Below, one piece after another: positions 27,602 to 35,151 of a stretch of DNA of 64,000 nt. A program made the translations under genes and the position numbers. A model generated the notes under the pieces. That model worked only from the letters and a program-made list of their open reading frames with translations. It was not told where the DNA came from and made no database searches. The DNA is from Clostridia bacterium. Lineage in GTDB: Bacteria; Bacillota; Clostridia; Oscillospirales; CAG-382. Positions within the stretch are counted from its first letter, which is position 1, and each line of letters starts with the position of its first letter. Location of the stretch: positions 27,483 through 91,482 of the forward strand of contig JAFYKY010000021.1 of the NCBI GenBank assembly GCA_017537345.1. The letters are read 5' to 3'.

Positions 27602-28441
27602 TTATATTTCTACTTCCATTCCGTCGTATGAGGTTAAAAATCCGTCCTTTGCCGCAATGGGTACAAGCTCATCGTATATAGCGCCGCCGTTATGGGAAAA
27701 ATGGTTAACGCAAAGCTTGGTGCTTTCATCAATAATACCTTTTTCCCGCATCATATCTGCGGTTATCTTGCAGGTGTCCAGTCCCAGATGTCCGCCGGAG
27801 CCGGGCAGGGTAACGAAGGTACAGTCAAGAGAAACGAAATCCGCTTTAATCTTATTGTTTTCAAGATATTCCCAAACGTCGTCATACAAAAGACCCGTAT
27901 CGTGAAGATACAGTAAGGTCTTGCCGTTTTCTTCTATAATATAACAGCAGGCGTTGTTTTCGTCCAGCGTGTGATTAGCGCGGACAGGCGTTACCTTGTA
28001 CTGACCGAATTCATAAGTAACGTAATTTTCCAAAACCATAGGGGTTATGTATTTACATCTGCGCTCATCGGAAAAACGGCCGAAATAGTTTTCGTAAGCG
28101 TCTATAACCCGCTTGGGCCCCGCAAGAATAAGCTTTTCTTCCGTTAAGTTATGGGCGTAATAAGCATCATCACGGAAAGCAAGGTCAAGGGGCGCGAAAT
28201 GGTCGGAATGGGGATGGGTAACAAGCAAAAACTTAATTGCGCTGTAATCAATATTGTTCATAAGCATATGCATATTCGCATCCGGCGGGAAATCAATAAG
28301 CATATCGGAATTGATCAACGCTTGTGAACGGGTGCGTATGTTTTTACCGCCTGCAGCCCTTGCTCTGTCACAATGGGGGCATCTGCAGAATACGGCGGGC
28401 CAGCCTTCTGCCGCCGCAGTACCGAGATAACGAAGCTTCAT
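27602..28441 (-). CDS. MBL-fold metallo-hydrolase
   Basis: 279 residues. Metallo-beta-lactamase fold with the HxHxDH motif (THPHSDHF) and further His (VRANHTLD, LHDTGLL, NHFSHNG). The N-terminus LRYLGTAAAEGWPAVFCRCPHC with clustered Cys/His resembles PhnP-type phosphodiesterases, which carry an extra zinc site. The substrate cannot be read from the sequence. It stands alone between two terminators with its own promoter. Confidence 0.88.
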   Translation of the reverse strand: MKLRYLGTAAAEGWPAVFCRCPHCDRARAAGGKNIRTRSQALINSDMLIDFPPDANMHMLMNNIDYSAIKFLLVTHPHSDHFAPLDLAFRDDAYYAHNLTEEKLILAGPKRVIDAYENYFGRFSDERRCKYITPMVLENYVTYEFGQYKVTPVRANHTLDENNACCYIIEENGKTLLYLHDTGLLYDDVWEYLENNKIKADFVSLDCTFVTLPGSGGHLGLDTCKITADMMREKGIIDESTKLCVNHFSHNGGAIYDELVPIAAKDGFLTSYDGMEVEI

Positions 28442-28480
28442 ATTACAAAAACCTCCCGTGTTTTTTCTTGGTGTGGTTAC

Positions 28481-28509
28481 ATTATAACTTAAATAATTTA
28501 AAAATACAA
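28481..28509 (-). promoter_or_regulatory. Promoter for the MBL hydrolase gene
   Basis: Minus strand TTGTAT (28504-28509), 17-bp spacer, TATAAT (28481-28486), 40 nt before the ATG. It lies back-to-back with the rpmE promoter. Confidence 0.65.
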
Positions 28510-28529
28510 TAAAAAATGTAAAAAAGGTA

Positions 28530-28558
28530 TTGCATTTAGTGTTTTTTTATGGTATACT
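28530..28558 (+). promoter_or_regulatory. Promoter for rpmE
   Basis: TTGCAT (28530-28535), 17-bp spacer, TATACT (28553-28558), about 30 nt before the rpmE ATG. Confidence 0.7.
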
Positions 28559-28587
28559 TGCTCGGTGAGAAAGTGAGGTATAATGAC

Positions 28588-28788
28588 ATGAAGCAGGCTA
28601 TTCATCCTGAATACAAGGAAACCGTTGTTAAATGCGCTTGTGGCGAAGAATATGTTACTAAGTCTACAAAACAGAATTTGAAGGTTGATATATGCTCTAA
28701 GTGCCATCCGTTCTATACCGGCAAGCAGAAGCTTGTTGATAGCGGCGGACGTGTAGATTCCTTTAAGAAGAAGTACAACCTTAAGTAA
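28588..28788 (+). CDS. rpmE: 50S ribosomal protein L31 (zinc-binding type)
   Basis: 66 residues from the ATG at 28588; the open frame reaches further upstream but that part overlaps the promoter. [22 protein letters not shown] and [13 protein letters not shown] give the CxC ... CxxC zinc ligands of the C+ type, which is replaced by a Cys-free paralogue under zinc starvation in Bacillus. Ends with [10 protein letters not shown]. Monocistronic. Confidence 0.97.
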   Translation: MKQAIHPEYKETVVKCACGEEYVTKSTKQNLKVDICSKCHPFYTGKQKLVDSGGRVDSFKKKYNLK

Positions 28789-28810
28789 TTTAAAGCATTT
28801 TCATTCGCAT

Positions 28811-28838
28811 AAGGACAGCGGCTACCGCTGTCCTTTTT
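28811..28838 (+). terminator. Terminator after rpmE
   Basis: Perfect 11-bp arms AAGGACAGCGG / CCGCTGTCCTT, 3-nt loop, then a T-run. It is only 14 nt from the hflX ribosome site, so hflX either has its own promoter or is read through. Confidence 0.88.
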
Positions 28839-28866
28839 TACTTCTTTACGTAAGGAGGAAATGATA

Positions 28867-30132
28867 ATGGAAAATATTTTCGATTCAAAAATTGCCACCC
28901 GCGCCGTGCTGGTGGCGCTCACTCTGGATATGACCGAAGAGCAGGTGTCTGTTTCTTTGGATGAACTTGAACGTCTGCTGGATACGGCAGGCGGCGAAGC
29001 GGTTGCCCGCGTGGTGCAGTCCCGCGTTAACCCCGACCCCCGCACATATATCGGTTCGGGTAAGGCAGAGGAGATCGCGGAGTTTATCCGTACTCAGGAA
29101 AAGGATGTAAATCTCGTTGTGTTCGATAACGAGCTGTCCCCCTCCCAGATCGCCTCTCTTGAGGATATTTTAGGTGTACGGGTAATAGACCGTACAATGC
29201 TTATTCTGGATATTTTCGCCCTTCACGCCGTTACGGGTGAGGGGAAACTGCAGGTAGAGATCGCCTGCCTCCGCTATACGGCGCCCCGTCTTGTGGGCAA
29301 GGGAAAACAGCTTTCCCGTTTGGGCGGCGGTATCGGTACGAGAGGTCCCGGTGAATCCAAGCTGGAAACAGACCGACGTCATCTTAAAAGACGTATAGCC
29401 GCTTTGCAGGAGGAGATCGACGCCGTGGAAAAGGTGCGCGCCACCAAACGCGCCTCCCGTGAAAGATCGGGAATTCCCACCGCGGCAATAGTCGGATATA
29501 CCAACGCAGGCAAATCCACCCTTTTAAACCGCCTTACAGACGCGGGCATTCTGGCAGAGGACAAGCTTTTTGCAACACTTGACCCTACCACCCGCCGTCT
29601 TACTTTGCCCGATGGCAACGAGGTTTTGTTAACAGATACGGTTGGATTTATCGACCGTCTGCCCACCCATCTTGTTAAAGCATTCCGCTCCACCTTGGAG
29701 GAATTGGGGTATGCGGATATTATTATCGTTCTTACGGACTGTTCCGAATGTGATGAGGAGCGCCGCCGCAAAAACGAGGTTACCTTTAAGCTTATAGACG
29801 ATCTGGGCGCAAAGGGAAAGCCTATTTTGCAGGTGTACAACAAGTGCGATATGGCTGTGGATACAGAATTTATCCCCAGAGATGCGGTGTGCATCTCCGC
29901 TGCCACGGGAGAAGGTATAGACGCTTTGCTTGAAAAGGTAAGCGAGCTTGTACGTGAGGGTAAACGAATTTTGCGTATGCTGTTCCCTTACGATAAACAA
30001 TCGGAGGCATCCTCCGTGCATCGCTTTGCCCGTGTTATAACCACGGAATATCTGGATAACGGCGTGCTCGTTACCGCGGAATGCGATGCGAAAGCGGCAG
30101 GAAAATTTGCAGAATTCATACAAAACGATTAA
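28867..30132 (+). CDS. hflX: Ribosome-associated GTPase HflX
   Basis: 421 residues from the ATG at 28867; an ATG at 28861 is only 2 nt from the AAGGAGG site and is rejected. HflX splits stalled or hibernating ribosomes after stress. N-terminal domain with YIGSGKAEEI, a coiled-coil (about 150-200), GTPase core with G1 GYTNAGKSTLLN near 211, G3 DTVGF, G4 NKCD, and a C-terminal domain. Confidence 0.96.
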   Translation: MENIFDSKIATRAVLVALTLDMTEEQVSVSLDELERLLDTAGGEAVARVVQSRVNPDPRTYIGSGKAEEIAEFIRTQEKDVNLVVFDNELSPSQIASLEDILGVRVIDRTMLILDIFALHAVTGEGKLQVEIACLRYTAPRLVGKGKQLSRLGGGIGTRGPGESKLETDRRHLKRRIAALQEEIDAVEKVRATKRASRERSGIPTAAIVGYTNAGKSTLLNRLTDAGILAEDKLFATLDPTTRRLTLPDGNEVLLTDTVGFIDRLPTHLVKAFRSTLEELGYADIIIVLTDCSECDEERRRKNEVTFKLIDDLGAKGKPILQVYNKCDMAVDTEFIPRDAVCISAATGEGIDALLEKVSELVREGKRILRMLFPYDKQSEASSVHRFARVITTEYLDNGVLVTAECDAKAAGKFAEFIQND

Positions 30133-30145
30133 AGGAGAACGGGTT

Positions 30146-31423
30146 TTGGAAAAATATTCAGAGCAGTACCGTAAATATCTTGATATATTAAAAGAGGAAT
30201 TGCGTCCTGCCATGGGTTGCACAGAACCCGTGTCTCTGGCGTATGCCGCCGCTCTTGCAAGAGATGCTTTGGGAATGATTCCCGAAAAAGTCGTTTTGAA
30301 GGTAAGCGGTAATATTATAAAAAACGTAAAAAGCGTGGTTATTCCCAATACCGACGGGCTTCACGGTATTCCCGCCGCCGTTGCCGCAGGAATTATTGCA
30401 GGCAGAGCGGAAAAGTGTCTTGAAACGCTGGGCTCTGTTACGGACAAGCAAAAAGCGCAAATCCGTGCCTTTTTGGAAACAGCGGAAATAAGCCTCACTC
30501 CCGCAACGGAGGGGCTGGATTTTGATATCGACATAACCGTATTTGAGGGAGATAACAGCGCCCGTGTGCGCATTGTAAATAACCATACCAATGTAGTGCA
30601 CAGATCAAAAAACGGCGTTATAGAGGCGGATATGCCCTTTACCGACCATCCCGAGGACGGACTTACAGATAAAACCTGCCTGAATATTGATGATATCGTC
30701 GCTTTTGCGGATATCGTGGATATAGCGGAGCTTAAAGAAACTGTCGGAAAGCAGATAGAATATAATATGGCTATTGCCGAAGAGGGCATACGCAACGATT
30801 GGGGCGCAAATATCGGCAAGGTTATTTTGCGCAGACAGGGCACCGGTGTGGAAAAACGCGCTTGTGCTTATGCCGCCGCAGGAAGCGATGCCCGTATGAG
30901 CGGCTGCGAAAAACCGGTGTATATTATTTCAGGAAGCGGAAACCAAGGTATAACCGCCTCCGTTCCCGTTGCGGTATATGCAAAAGAGATCGGCGCAGAC
31001 GAGGAGACGTTGCTCCGCGCGGTTGCGCTTTCGGATCTCGTTACGATACATCAGAAAGCCGGTATCGGCAGACTTTCCGCTTTTTGCGGCGCTATAAGCG
31101 CAGGCTGCGGTGCAGGCGCGGGCGTTGCGTACCTTTGCGGAGGCAAGACCCACGCGGTTGCACATACGGTAGTAAATGCTATTGCCATTCTTTCCGGTAC
31201 CATTTGCGATGGTGCCAAGCCCTCCTGCGCGGCAAAGATCGCCTCTGCCGTGGATGCGGGACTTTTAGGGTACGATATGTATATGGAGCATCAGCAGTTT
31301 TACGGAGGTGACGGTATCGTCACCAAAGGGGCGGATAAAACCGTTATAAACGTGGGACGTCTTGCCCGCGAGGGTATGAAGGAAACCGATAACACCATAC
31401 TTAAAATAATGTTGGGCGAGTAG
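30146..31423 (+). CDS. cyuA: L-cysteine desulfidase-like protein (UPF0597/CyuA-YhaM family)
   Basis: 425 residues from a TTG start with AGGAG 8 nt upstream; earlier in-frame starts lie inside hflX. Conserved MGCTEPVSLAYAAALAR, VSGNIIKNVKSVVIPNT, SGSGNQGITASVPV and CGGKTHAVAHTVVNAIAILSGTICDGAKPSCA, with Cys residues that could hold an Fe-S cluster as in related serine dehydratases. In E. coli, CyuA degrades cysteine to pyruvate, ammonia and sulfide under anaerobiosis. No CyuP transporter or regulator is adjacent; it is 13 nt after hflX and may share its transcript. Confidence 0.88.
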   Translation: MEKYSEQYRKYLDILKEELRPAMGCTEPVSLAYAAALARDALGMIPEKVVLKVSGNIIKNVKSVVIPNTDGLHGIPAAVAAGIIAGRAEKCLETLGSVTDKQKAQIRAFLETAEISLTPATEGLDFDIDITVFEGDNSARVRIVNNHTNVVHRSKNGVIEADMPFTDHPEDGLTDKTCLNIDDIVAFADIVDIAELKETVGKQIEYNMAIAEEGIRNDWGANIGKVILRRQGTGVEKRACAYAAAGSDARMSGCEKPVYIISGSGNQGITASVPVAVYAKEIGADEETLLRAVALSDLVTIHQKAGIGRLSAFCGAISAGCGAGAGVAYLCGGKTHAVAHTVVNAIAILSGTICDGAKPSCAAKIASAVDAGLLGYDMYMEHQQFYGGDGIVTKGADKTVINVGRLAREGMKETDNTILKIMLGE

Positions 31424-31437
31424 TAAAAGCGAATTTC

Positions 31438-31466
31438 TTGACATACCGCCAAAAAGGTGATATAAT
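31438..31466 (+). promoter_or_regulatory. Consensus sigma-A promoter for asnA
   Basis: TTGACA (31438-31443), 17-bp spacer, TATAAT (31461-31466): a full match at both boxes. The asnA ATG lies 33 nt further on. Confidence 0.85.
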
Positions 31467-31499
31467 CGCTGTAATGTTTGATTAAAAGAGGCGTTTTTT

Positions 31500-32507
31500 A
31501 TGAACAAGGTATATATCCCCGAAGGGTACTCTCCTGCTTTGGGCAGTTACGATACCCAGCGGGCAATAGAATTTATAAAAGATAATTTTCAAAAATCTCT
31601 TTCGGAAAATCTTTCCTTAAAGCGTGTTTCCGCACCGCTTTTTGTTACGGCACAGTCCGGTCTTAACGATAACCTTTCCGGCAAAGAGCGCCCCGTTTCT
31701 TTTGATATCCCCGCAGTTGAAGGGGAGGGACAGGTGGTTCATTCCCTTGCAAAATGGAAGCGTCTTGCGTTAAAGAGATACGGCTTTGTTATGCACAGAG
31801 GTCTGTTTACGGATATGAACGCTATCCGCCGTGATGAGGAACTGGATAACCTCCATTCCATTTACGTTGACCAGTGGGACTGGGAAAAGATTATTTCCGC
31901 CGAAGACCGCACCACAGAATACCTTTACGCTACAGTAGAGAGCATTGTTTCCGCTATATGCGATACCTGCGAAAAGCTGAAGGAAAAATATCCTGTTTTA
32001 AAAACCGCTCTTTCCCGCGAGGTCGCCTTTATCACCTCCGAGGAATTAGAAGAAATGTACCCCGACCTTACTCCCGACCAGCGCGAACATGAATATACCC
32101 GCATACACCGCACGGTGTTTGTTTCCCGTATCGGCGCGCCTCTCAAAAACGGCAAGCCCCACGGTATGCGTGCGCCTGACTATGACGATTGGTCATTGAA
32201 CGGCGATATCCTTTTCTGGCACGATGCATTGGATACTCATATAGAGATTTCTTCTATGGGCATCCGAGTTGACCCCGATTCTCTGGATAAACAGCTTTCT
32301 TTTTCCGGCTGTGATGACAGACGTGCACTTCCTTTCCACAGCATGCTCCTTAACGGGGAATTACCCCTTACTATCGGCGGTGGTATCGGTCAGTCCCGTC
32401 TGTGCCTGCTTATGCTTGGCAACGTGCATATAGGTGAAGTTCAGTCTTCCGTGTGGGACAGCGAAACCATCCGCGTCTGCGCCGAAAAAGGCGTTCCTCT
32501 GCTTTAA
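31500..32507 (+). CDS. asnA: Aspartate--ammonia ligase (asparagine synthetase A)
   Basis: 335 residues, full length. Makes asparagine from aspartate, ammonia and ATP; fold related to class II aminoacyl-tRNA synthetases. Typical blocks: DTQRAIEFIKDNFQ, PVSFDIPAVEGEGQVVHSLAKWKR, TDMNAIRRDEELDNLHSIYVDQWDWEK, and the C-terminal GGGIGQSRLCLLMLG. Single gene with its own consensus promoter and terminator. Confidence 0.97.
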   Translation: MNKVYIPEGYSPALGSYDTQRAIEFIKDNFQKSLSENLSLKRVSAPLFVTAQSGLNDNLSGKERPVSFDIPAVEGEGQVVHSLAKWKRLALKRYGFVMHRGLFTDMNAIRRDEELDNLHSIYVDQWDWEKIISAEDRTTEYLYATVESIVSAICDTCEKLKEKYPVLKTALSREVAFITSEELEEMYPDLTPDQREHEYTRIHRTVFVSRIGAPLKNGKPHGMRAPDYDDWSLNGDILFWHDALDTHIEISSMGIRVDPDSLDKQLSFSGCDDRRALPFHSMLLNGELPLTIGGGIGQSRLCLLMLGNVHIGEVQSSVWDSETIRVCAEKGVPLL

Positions 32508-32526
32508 AAAACAAATATGTTAAAAA

Positions 32527-32562
32527 CGGGATATTTGAAATAATATCCCTTAAATTTTTTCT
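32527..32562 (+). terminator. Terminator after asnA
   Basis: Stem GGGATAT / ATATCCC with loop TTGAAATA, followed by a T-rich run. Confidence 0.7.
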
Positions 32563-32587
32563 GGTGAATTAAAAGGAGTTGATCATT

Positions 32588-32692
32588 ATGTCTGCAATTT
32601 GTATCTTTAAAAACCACAATATAATATTTAACAGGAGAAATAATGATACAACAAAAAGGCAAAAGAAATTCCGCTTTGATTTTTGCGGATAA
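32588..32692 (+). CDS. Possible 34-codon upstream ORF overlapping rtcB
   Basis: ATG with a strong AAAGGAG site 10 nt upstream; the frame reads MSAICIFKNHNIIFNRRNN and stops at 32690-32692, 48 nt inside rtcB in another frame. The rtcB ribosome site (ACAGGAG) lies inside it. It could be a short regulatory peptide whose translation affects rtcB initiation, or chance. The peptide matches no family I know. Confidence 0.35.
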   Translation: MSAICIFKNHNIIFNRRNNDTTKRQKKFRFDFCG

Positions 32693-33818
32693 AATTGATA
32701 AGCAAACAAAAACACAACTTTCGGATATATTGCGTAACGAAGCTTATTCGGACAGCAGGATACGCATTATGCCGGATACCCATTCGGGAAAACACGTTCC
32801 CGTGGGCACTACTATGACGATTTCAAACCGTGTTTCACCTTCTTTGGTGGGGTCGGATATCGGCTGCGGAATGGAAGTAGTGTATATAAACAAAACTCAA
32901 GTTGATTTTGCAAAGCTGGATAAGGTTATACGCGCTTTCGTCCCAAGCGGTTCAAGGGTTCATTCAAAGCCGAATACTGATTTTGATTTTTCGGCACTTC
33001 GGTGCGGCGGTAATATAGACCTGCACCGCGCCGCCTGCAGTATGGGAACTCTTGGCGGCGGAAACCATTTTATCGAGCTTGATATTACCGAAGACGGAAA
33101 TCCGGTTCTGGTAATACACTCCGGCTCAAGACAGCTCGGAAACGACGTGTCTGCGTATTATCAGGACAAAGCCTACCGTATTCAATGCGGGTTGGCGCGC
33201 AGAAACGCAAAACGGTATTACGAAAAGGGCGACGAAGATTTTTACGGTGTAAAAAAGTTTAAAAGCAAGGATATCCCAAAAGTGAGCTTTCAGGAAGCTG
33301 TTCTTGAAGGAAAGGATTTTGAAGATTATCTGTGGGATATCCGGTTAGTTACCGATTTCGCAGATAAAAACCGCAAAACCATGGCGGATATTATTTGCGA
33401 CGAAATGGGTTTTTCTGTAACCGACCGTTTTTCCTGTATTCATAATTATATAGATACGTCCCGTATGATATTGCGCAAGGGCGCGGTTTCCGCAGGGGCG
33501 GGTGAACGGGTCATCATCCCGTTGAATATGCGGGACGGTGCGCTTATCTGCAAAGGACTGGGAAATCCGGATTGGAATTTTTCCGCACCCCACGGCGCGG
33601 GCAGAGCCTGCAGCCGCTCCGACGCGAAATACGCCTATACGGTAGAGCAATTTGCGGCGGAGATGGAGGGTATATATTCCACCACCGTTTGCAAAGAAAC
33701 CGTGGACGAATGCCCGATGGCGTATAAATCTGCGGACAGAATTCTGGGCTTTATCAGTGACACCGTGGAGATAGAGCAGATAATCAAACCCATATACAAT
33801 TTCAAAGGCGTAAAATAA
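32643..33818 (+). CDS. rtcB: RtcB family RNA ligase
   Basis: 391 residues, shorter than E. coli RtcB (408). RtcB joins RNA ends with 2',3'-cyclic phosphate and 5'-OH by a GMP-dependent mechanism and takes part in RNA repair. Metal-binding and catalytic features are present: VGSDIGCGME, GGGNHFIELD, VIHSGSRQLGN, and the guanylylated His in APHGAGRACSR. No rtcA, archease or rtcR gene is adjacent. AGGAG site before the ATG. A short upstream ORF overlaps its start. Confidence 0.93.
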   Translation: MIQQKGKRNSALIFADKIDKQTKTQLSDILRNEAYSDSRIRIMPDTHSGKHVPVGTTMTISNRVSPSLVGSDIGCGMEVVYINKTQVDFAKLDKVIRAFVPSGSRVHSKPNTDFDFSALRCGGNIDLHRAACSMGTLGGGNHFIELDITEDGNPVLVIHSGSRQLGNDVSAYYQDKAYRIQCGLARRNAKRYYEKGDEDFYGVKKFKSKDIPKVSFQEAVLEGKDFEDYLWDIRLVTDFADKNRKTMADIICDEMGFSVTDRFSCIHNYIDTSRMILRKGAVSAGAGERVIIPLNMRDGALICKGLGNPDWNFSAPHGAGRACSRSDAKYAYTVEQFAAEMEGIYSTTVCKETVDECPMAYKSADRILGFISDTVEIEQIIKPIYNFKGVK

Positions 33819-33828
33819 CAACAAAAAG

Positions 33829-33857
33829 CACCGAATTTGTTTTTTTCGGTGTTTTTT
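33829..33857 (+). terminator. Terminator after rtcB
   Basis: Stem GCACCGAA / TTCGGTG(T) with a T-rich loop and a seven-T tail. Confidence 0.75.
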
Positions 33858-33867
33858 TGAATTTCTC

Positions 33868-33898
33868 TTGACATTGACGCTACGTCAAGTGTTATAAT
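33868..33898 (+). promoter_or_regulatory. MerR-type promoter with operator in a 19-bp spacer
   Basis: TTGACA (33868-33873) and TATAAT (33893-33898) are consensus boxes but 19 bp apart, the hallmark of promoters that MerR-family proteins activate by distorting DNA. The spacer holds a perfect inverted repeat TTGACG-CTA-CGTCAA (33874-33888). It lies directly upstream of the merR gene, so autoregulation is expected. Confidence 0.85.
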
Positions 33899-33921
33899 AT
33901 AAGCAGAAGGGGCGGTTGAAT

Positions 33922-34608
33922 ATGGACTCTAATTTGCTTGATATAAATGAAGTTTGCAATATGCTCGGTGTTACTTCAAGAACCTTGCGTTATTACGAGG
34001 AAAAGGGAATTATACAAAGTACCGTTAATCAATTTGAAACGAGAAGAAAATACAGCCCTGATCAAGTAGAGCATATAAAACACGTGCTTGTTCTTCGCGC
34101 ACTCGGGTTGTCAATATCTAAAATACAGCAATTACATCAGGGGAATATCGATTTATCGTTGGCAATATCTCAACATAAAGCGGAATTAATCGCAACAATT
34201 AGTTCAAAGGCGAAAGAACTTACCCTCCTTGACGAGGCGCTATTAACTGTAGATAGTGGTGGCAATATTTTTGAAGAAAAAGAAAACAACACGGAGAAAA
34301 GGAAAAATGAATGGGAAGAAACTGCGAATGCTTTTATAGATGCTTTCTTAATGGGAGATTGTGAAATATGCTTTGACTATTTTTCTGATACGCTTAAAGA
34401 ATATTTACCGCTTTCTGCGTTTGAATGCGTGGTTAAAGATACATTAAAGCCCCTCGGTAACTTCGTAAAAAAAGGAAATTTTGAATGCAACAATAGTATT
34501 CGCAATGCCATATATTGCGATTTGCGATACGAAAATCTGGGGCTTTATATAATACTGGTTTTTCACAAAGAAAAGGTACACGGAATTTGGTTTAATTACC
34601 ATAAATAG
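33922..34608 (+). CDS. MerR family regulator with C-terminal DUF3887-like domain
   Basis: 228 residues from the ATG at 33922 with a GGGGCGG site. N-terminal winged HTH (LDINEVCNMLGVTSRTLRYYEEKGI), dimerisation helix (about 75-120), then a separate domain from about 135 (WEETANAFIDAFLMGDCEICFDYFSDTLKEYLPLSAFECVV) that looks like DUF3887/SnoaL-type alpha-beta folds. No Cys pattern for metal sensing is seen near the dimer helix, so an organic ligand may bind the C-terminal domain. It is probably co-transcribed with the membrane protein after it. AT-rich compared with neighbours. Confidence 0.88.
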   Translation: MDSNLLDINEVCNMLGVTSRTLRYYEEKGIIQSTVNQFETRRKYSPDQVEHIKHVLVLRALGLSISKIQQLHQGNIDLSLAISQHKAELIATISSKAKELTLLDEALLTVDSGGNIFEEKENNTEKRKNEWEETANAFIDAFLMGDCEICFDYFSDTLKEYLPLSAFECVVKDTLKPLGNFVKKGNFECNNSIRNAIYCDLRYENLGLYIILVFHKEKVHGIWFNYHK

Positions 34609-34626
34609 AGGAAAGGAAGAGTAAAT

Positions 34627-35079
34627 ATGTTTTTGGCTATTTATATTTTCGTAACATTATTTTTAAACGTGTTGTCTGCTTTTGTTTTTTATAAGCATTT
34701 GCATATTTCCGTTTTGTCTTTATTGCCGCTTTCCCTAATGGCGGTTATGCTGTTTCAAGTTCTGTACTACAGAAAGGGTAAAACGGAAGACGAGTATTCG
34801 ACGGCGTACGGTTCAGATTTTAACAGTAAAGAACAATCCGCACTTTTGCAGTATGCCTCAAAATCCTTGACCGTTGGAATCACGCTGCTTATTCCTTTTA
34901 TACTCTTCTTTACGGATATTGTAAAAACACTATCTGTGCCGATTTATATATTAAGCTTTGCTGCCGGAATTATATATTATCGTATTAATCATAAAGATGA
35001 ACTCCAAAATCGTATTCAAGAAGAAAAAAGGCAGTTGGAAGAACAAATGAAAAAAGAAAACCAAGGAAAGTGGAAATAG
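34627..35079 (+). CDS. Small membrane protein, likely target of the adjacent MerR regulator
   Basis: 150 residues with four hydrophobic segments (about 1-20, 28-46, 83-100, 107-122), arranged as two pairs around a polar loop (RKGKTEDEYSTAYGSDFNSKEQS), and a charged helical C-tail (RIQEEKRQLEEQMKKENQGKWK). Starts 18 nt after the merR stop with GAGGAAAGGAAG upstream, so both are on one transcript. Family not recognised; not an obvious transporter. Confidence 0.75.
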   Translation: MFLAIYIFVTLFLNVLSAFVFYKHLHISVLSLLPLSLMAVMLFQVLYYRKGKTEDEYSTAYGSDFNSKEQSALLQYASKSLTVGITLLIPFILFFTDIVKTLSVPIYILSFAAGIIYYRINHKDELQNRIQEEKRQLEEQMKKENQGKWK

Positions 35080-35082
35080 TAG

Positions 35083-35102
35083 GGAAGGGGCTTGCCCCTT
35101 CC
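35083..35102. repeat. GC-rich hairpin
   Basis: Perfect 8-bp arms GGAAGGGG / CCCCTTCC with loop CTTG, without a T-run. It stands just before the true terminator. Confidence 0.6.
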
Positions 35103-35111
35103 GTTCATAAG

Positions 35112-35141
35112 AAAAAAGCACCGATCACTCGGTGCTTTTTT
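35112..35141. terminator. Bidirectional terminator between merR operon and hyd operon
   Basis: Perfect 13-bp arms AAAAAAGCACCGA / TCGGTGCTTTTTT, 4-nt loop. It serves both converging transcripts. Confidence 0.92.
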
Positions 35142-35151
35142 ATGTTTATTT

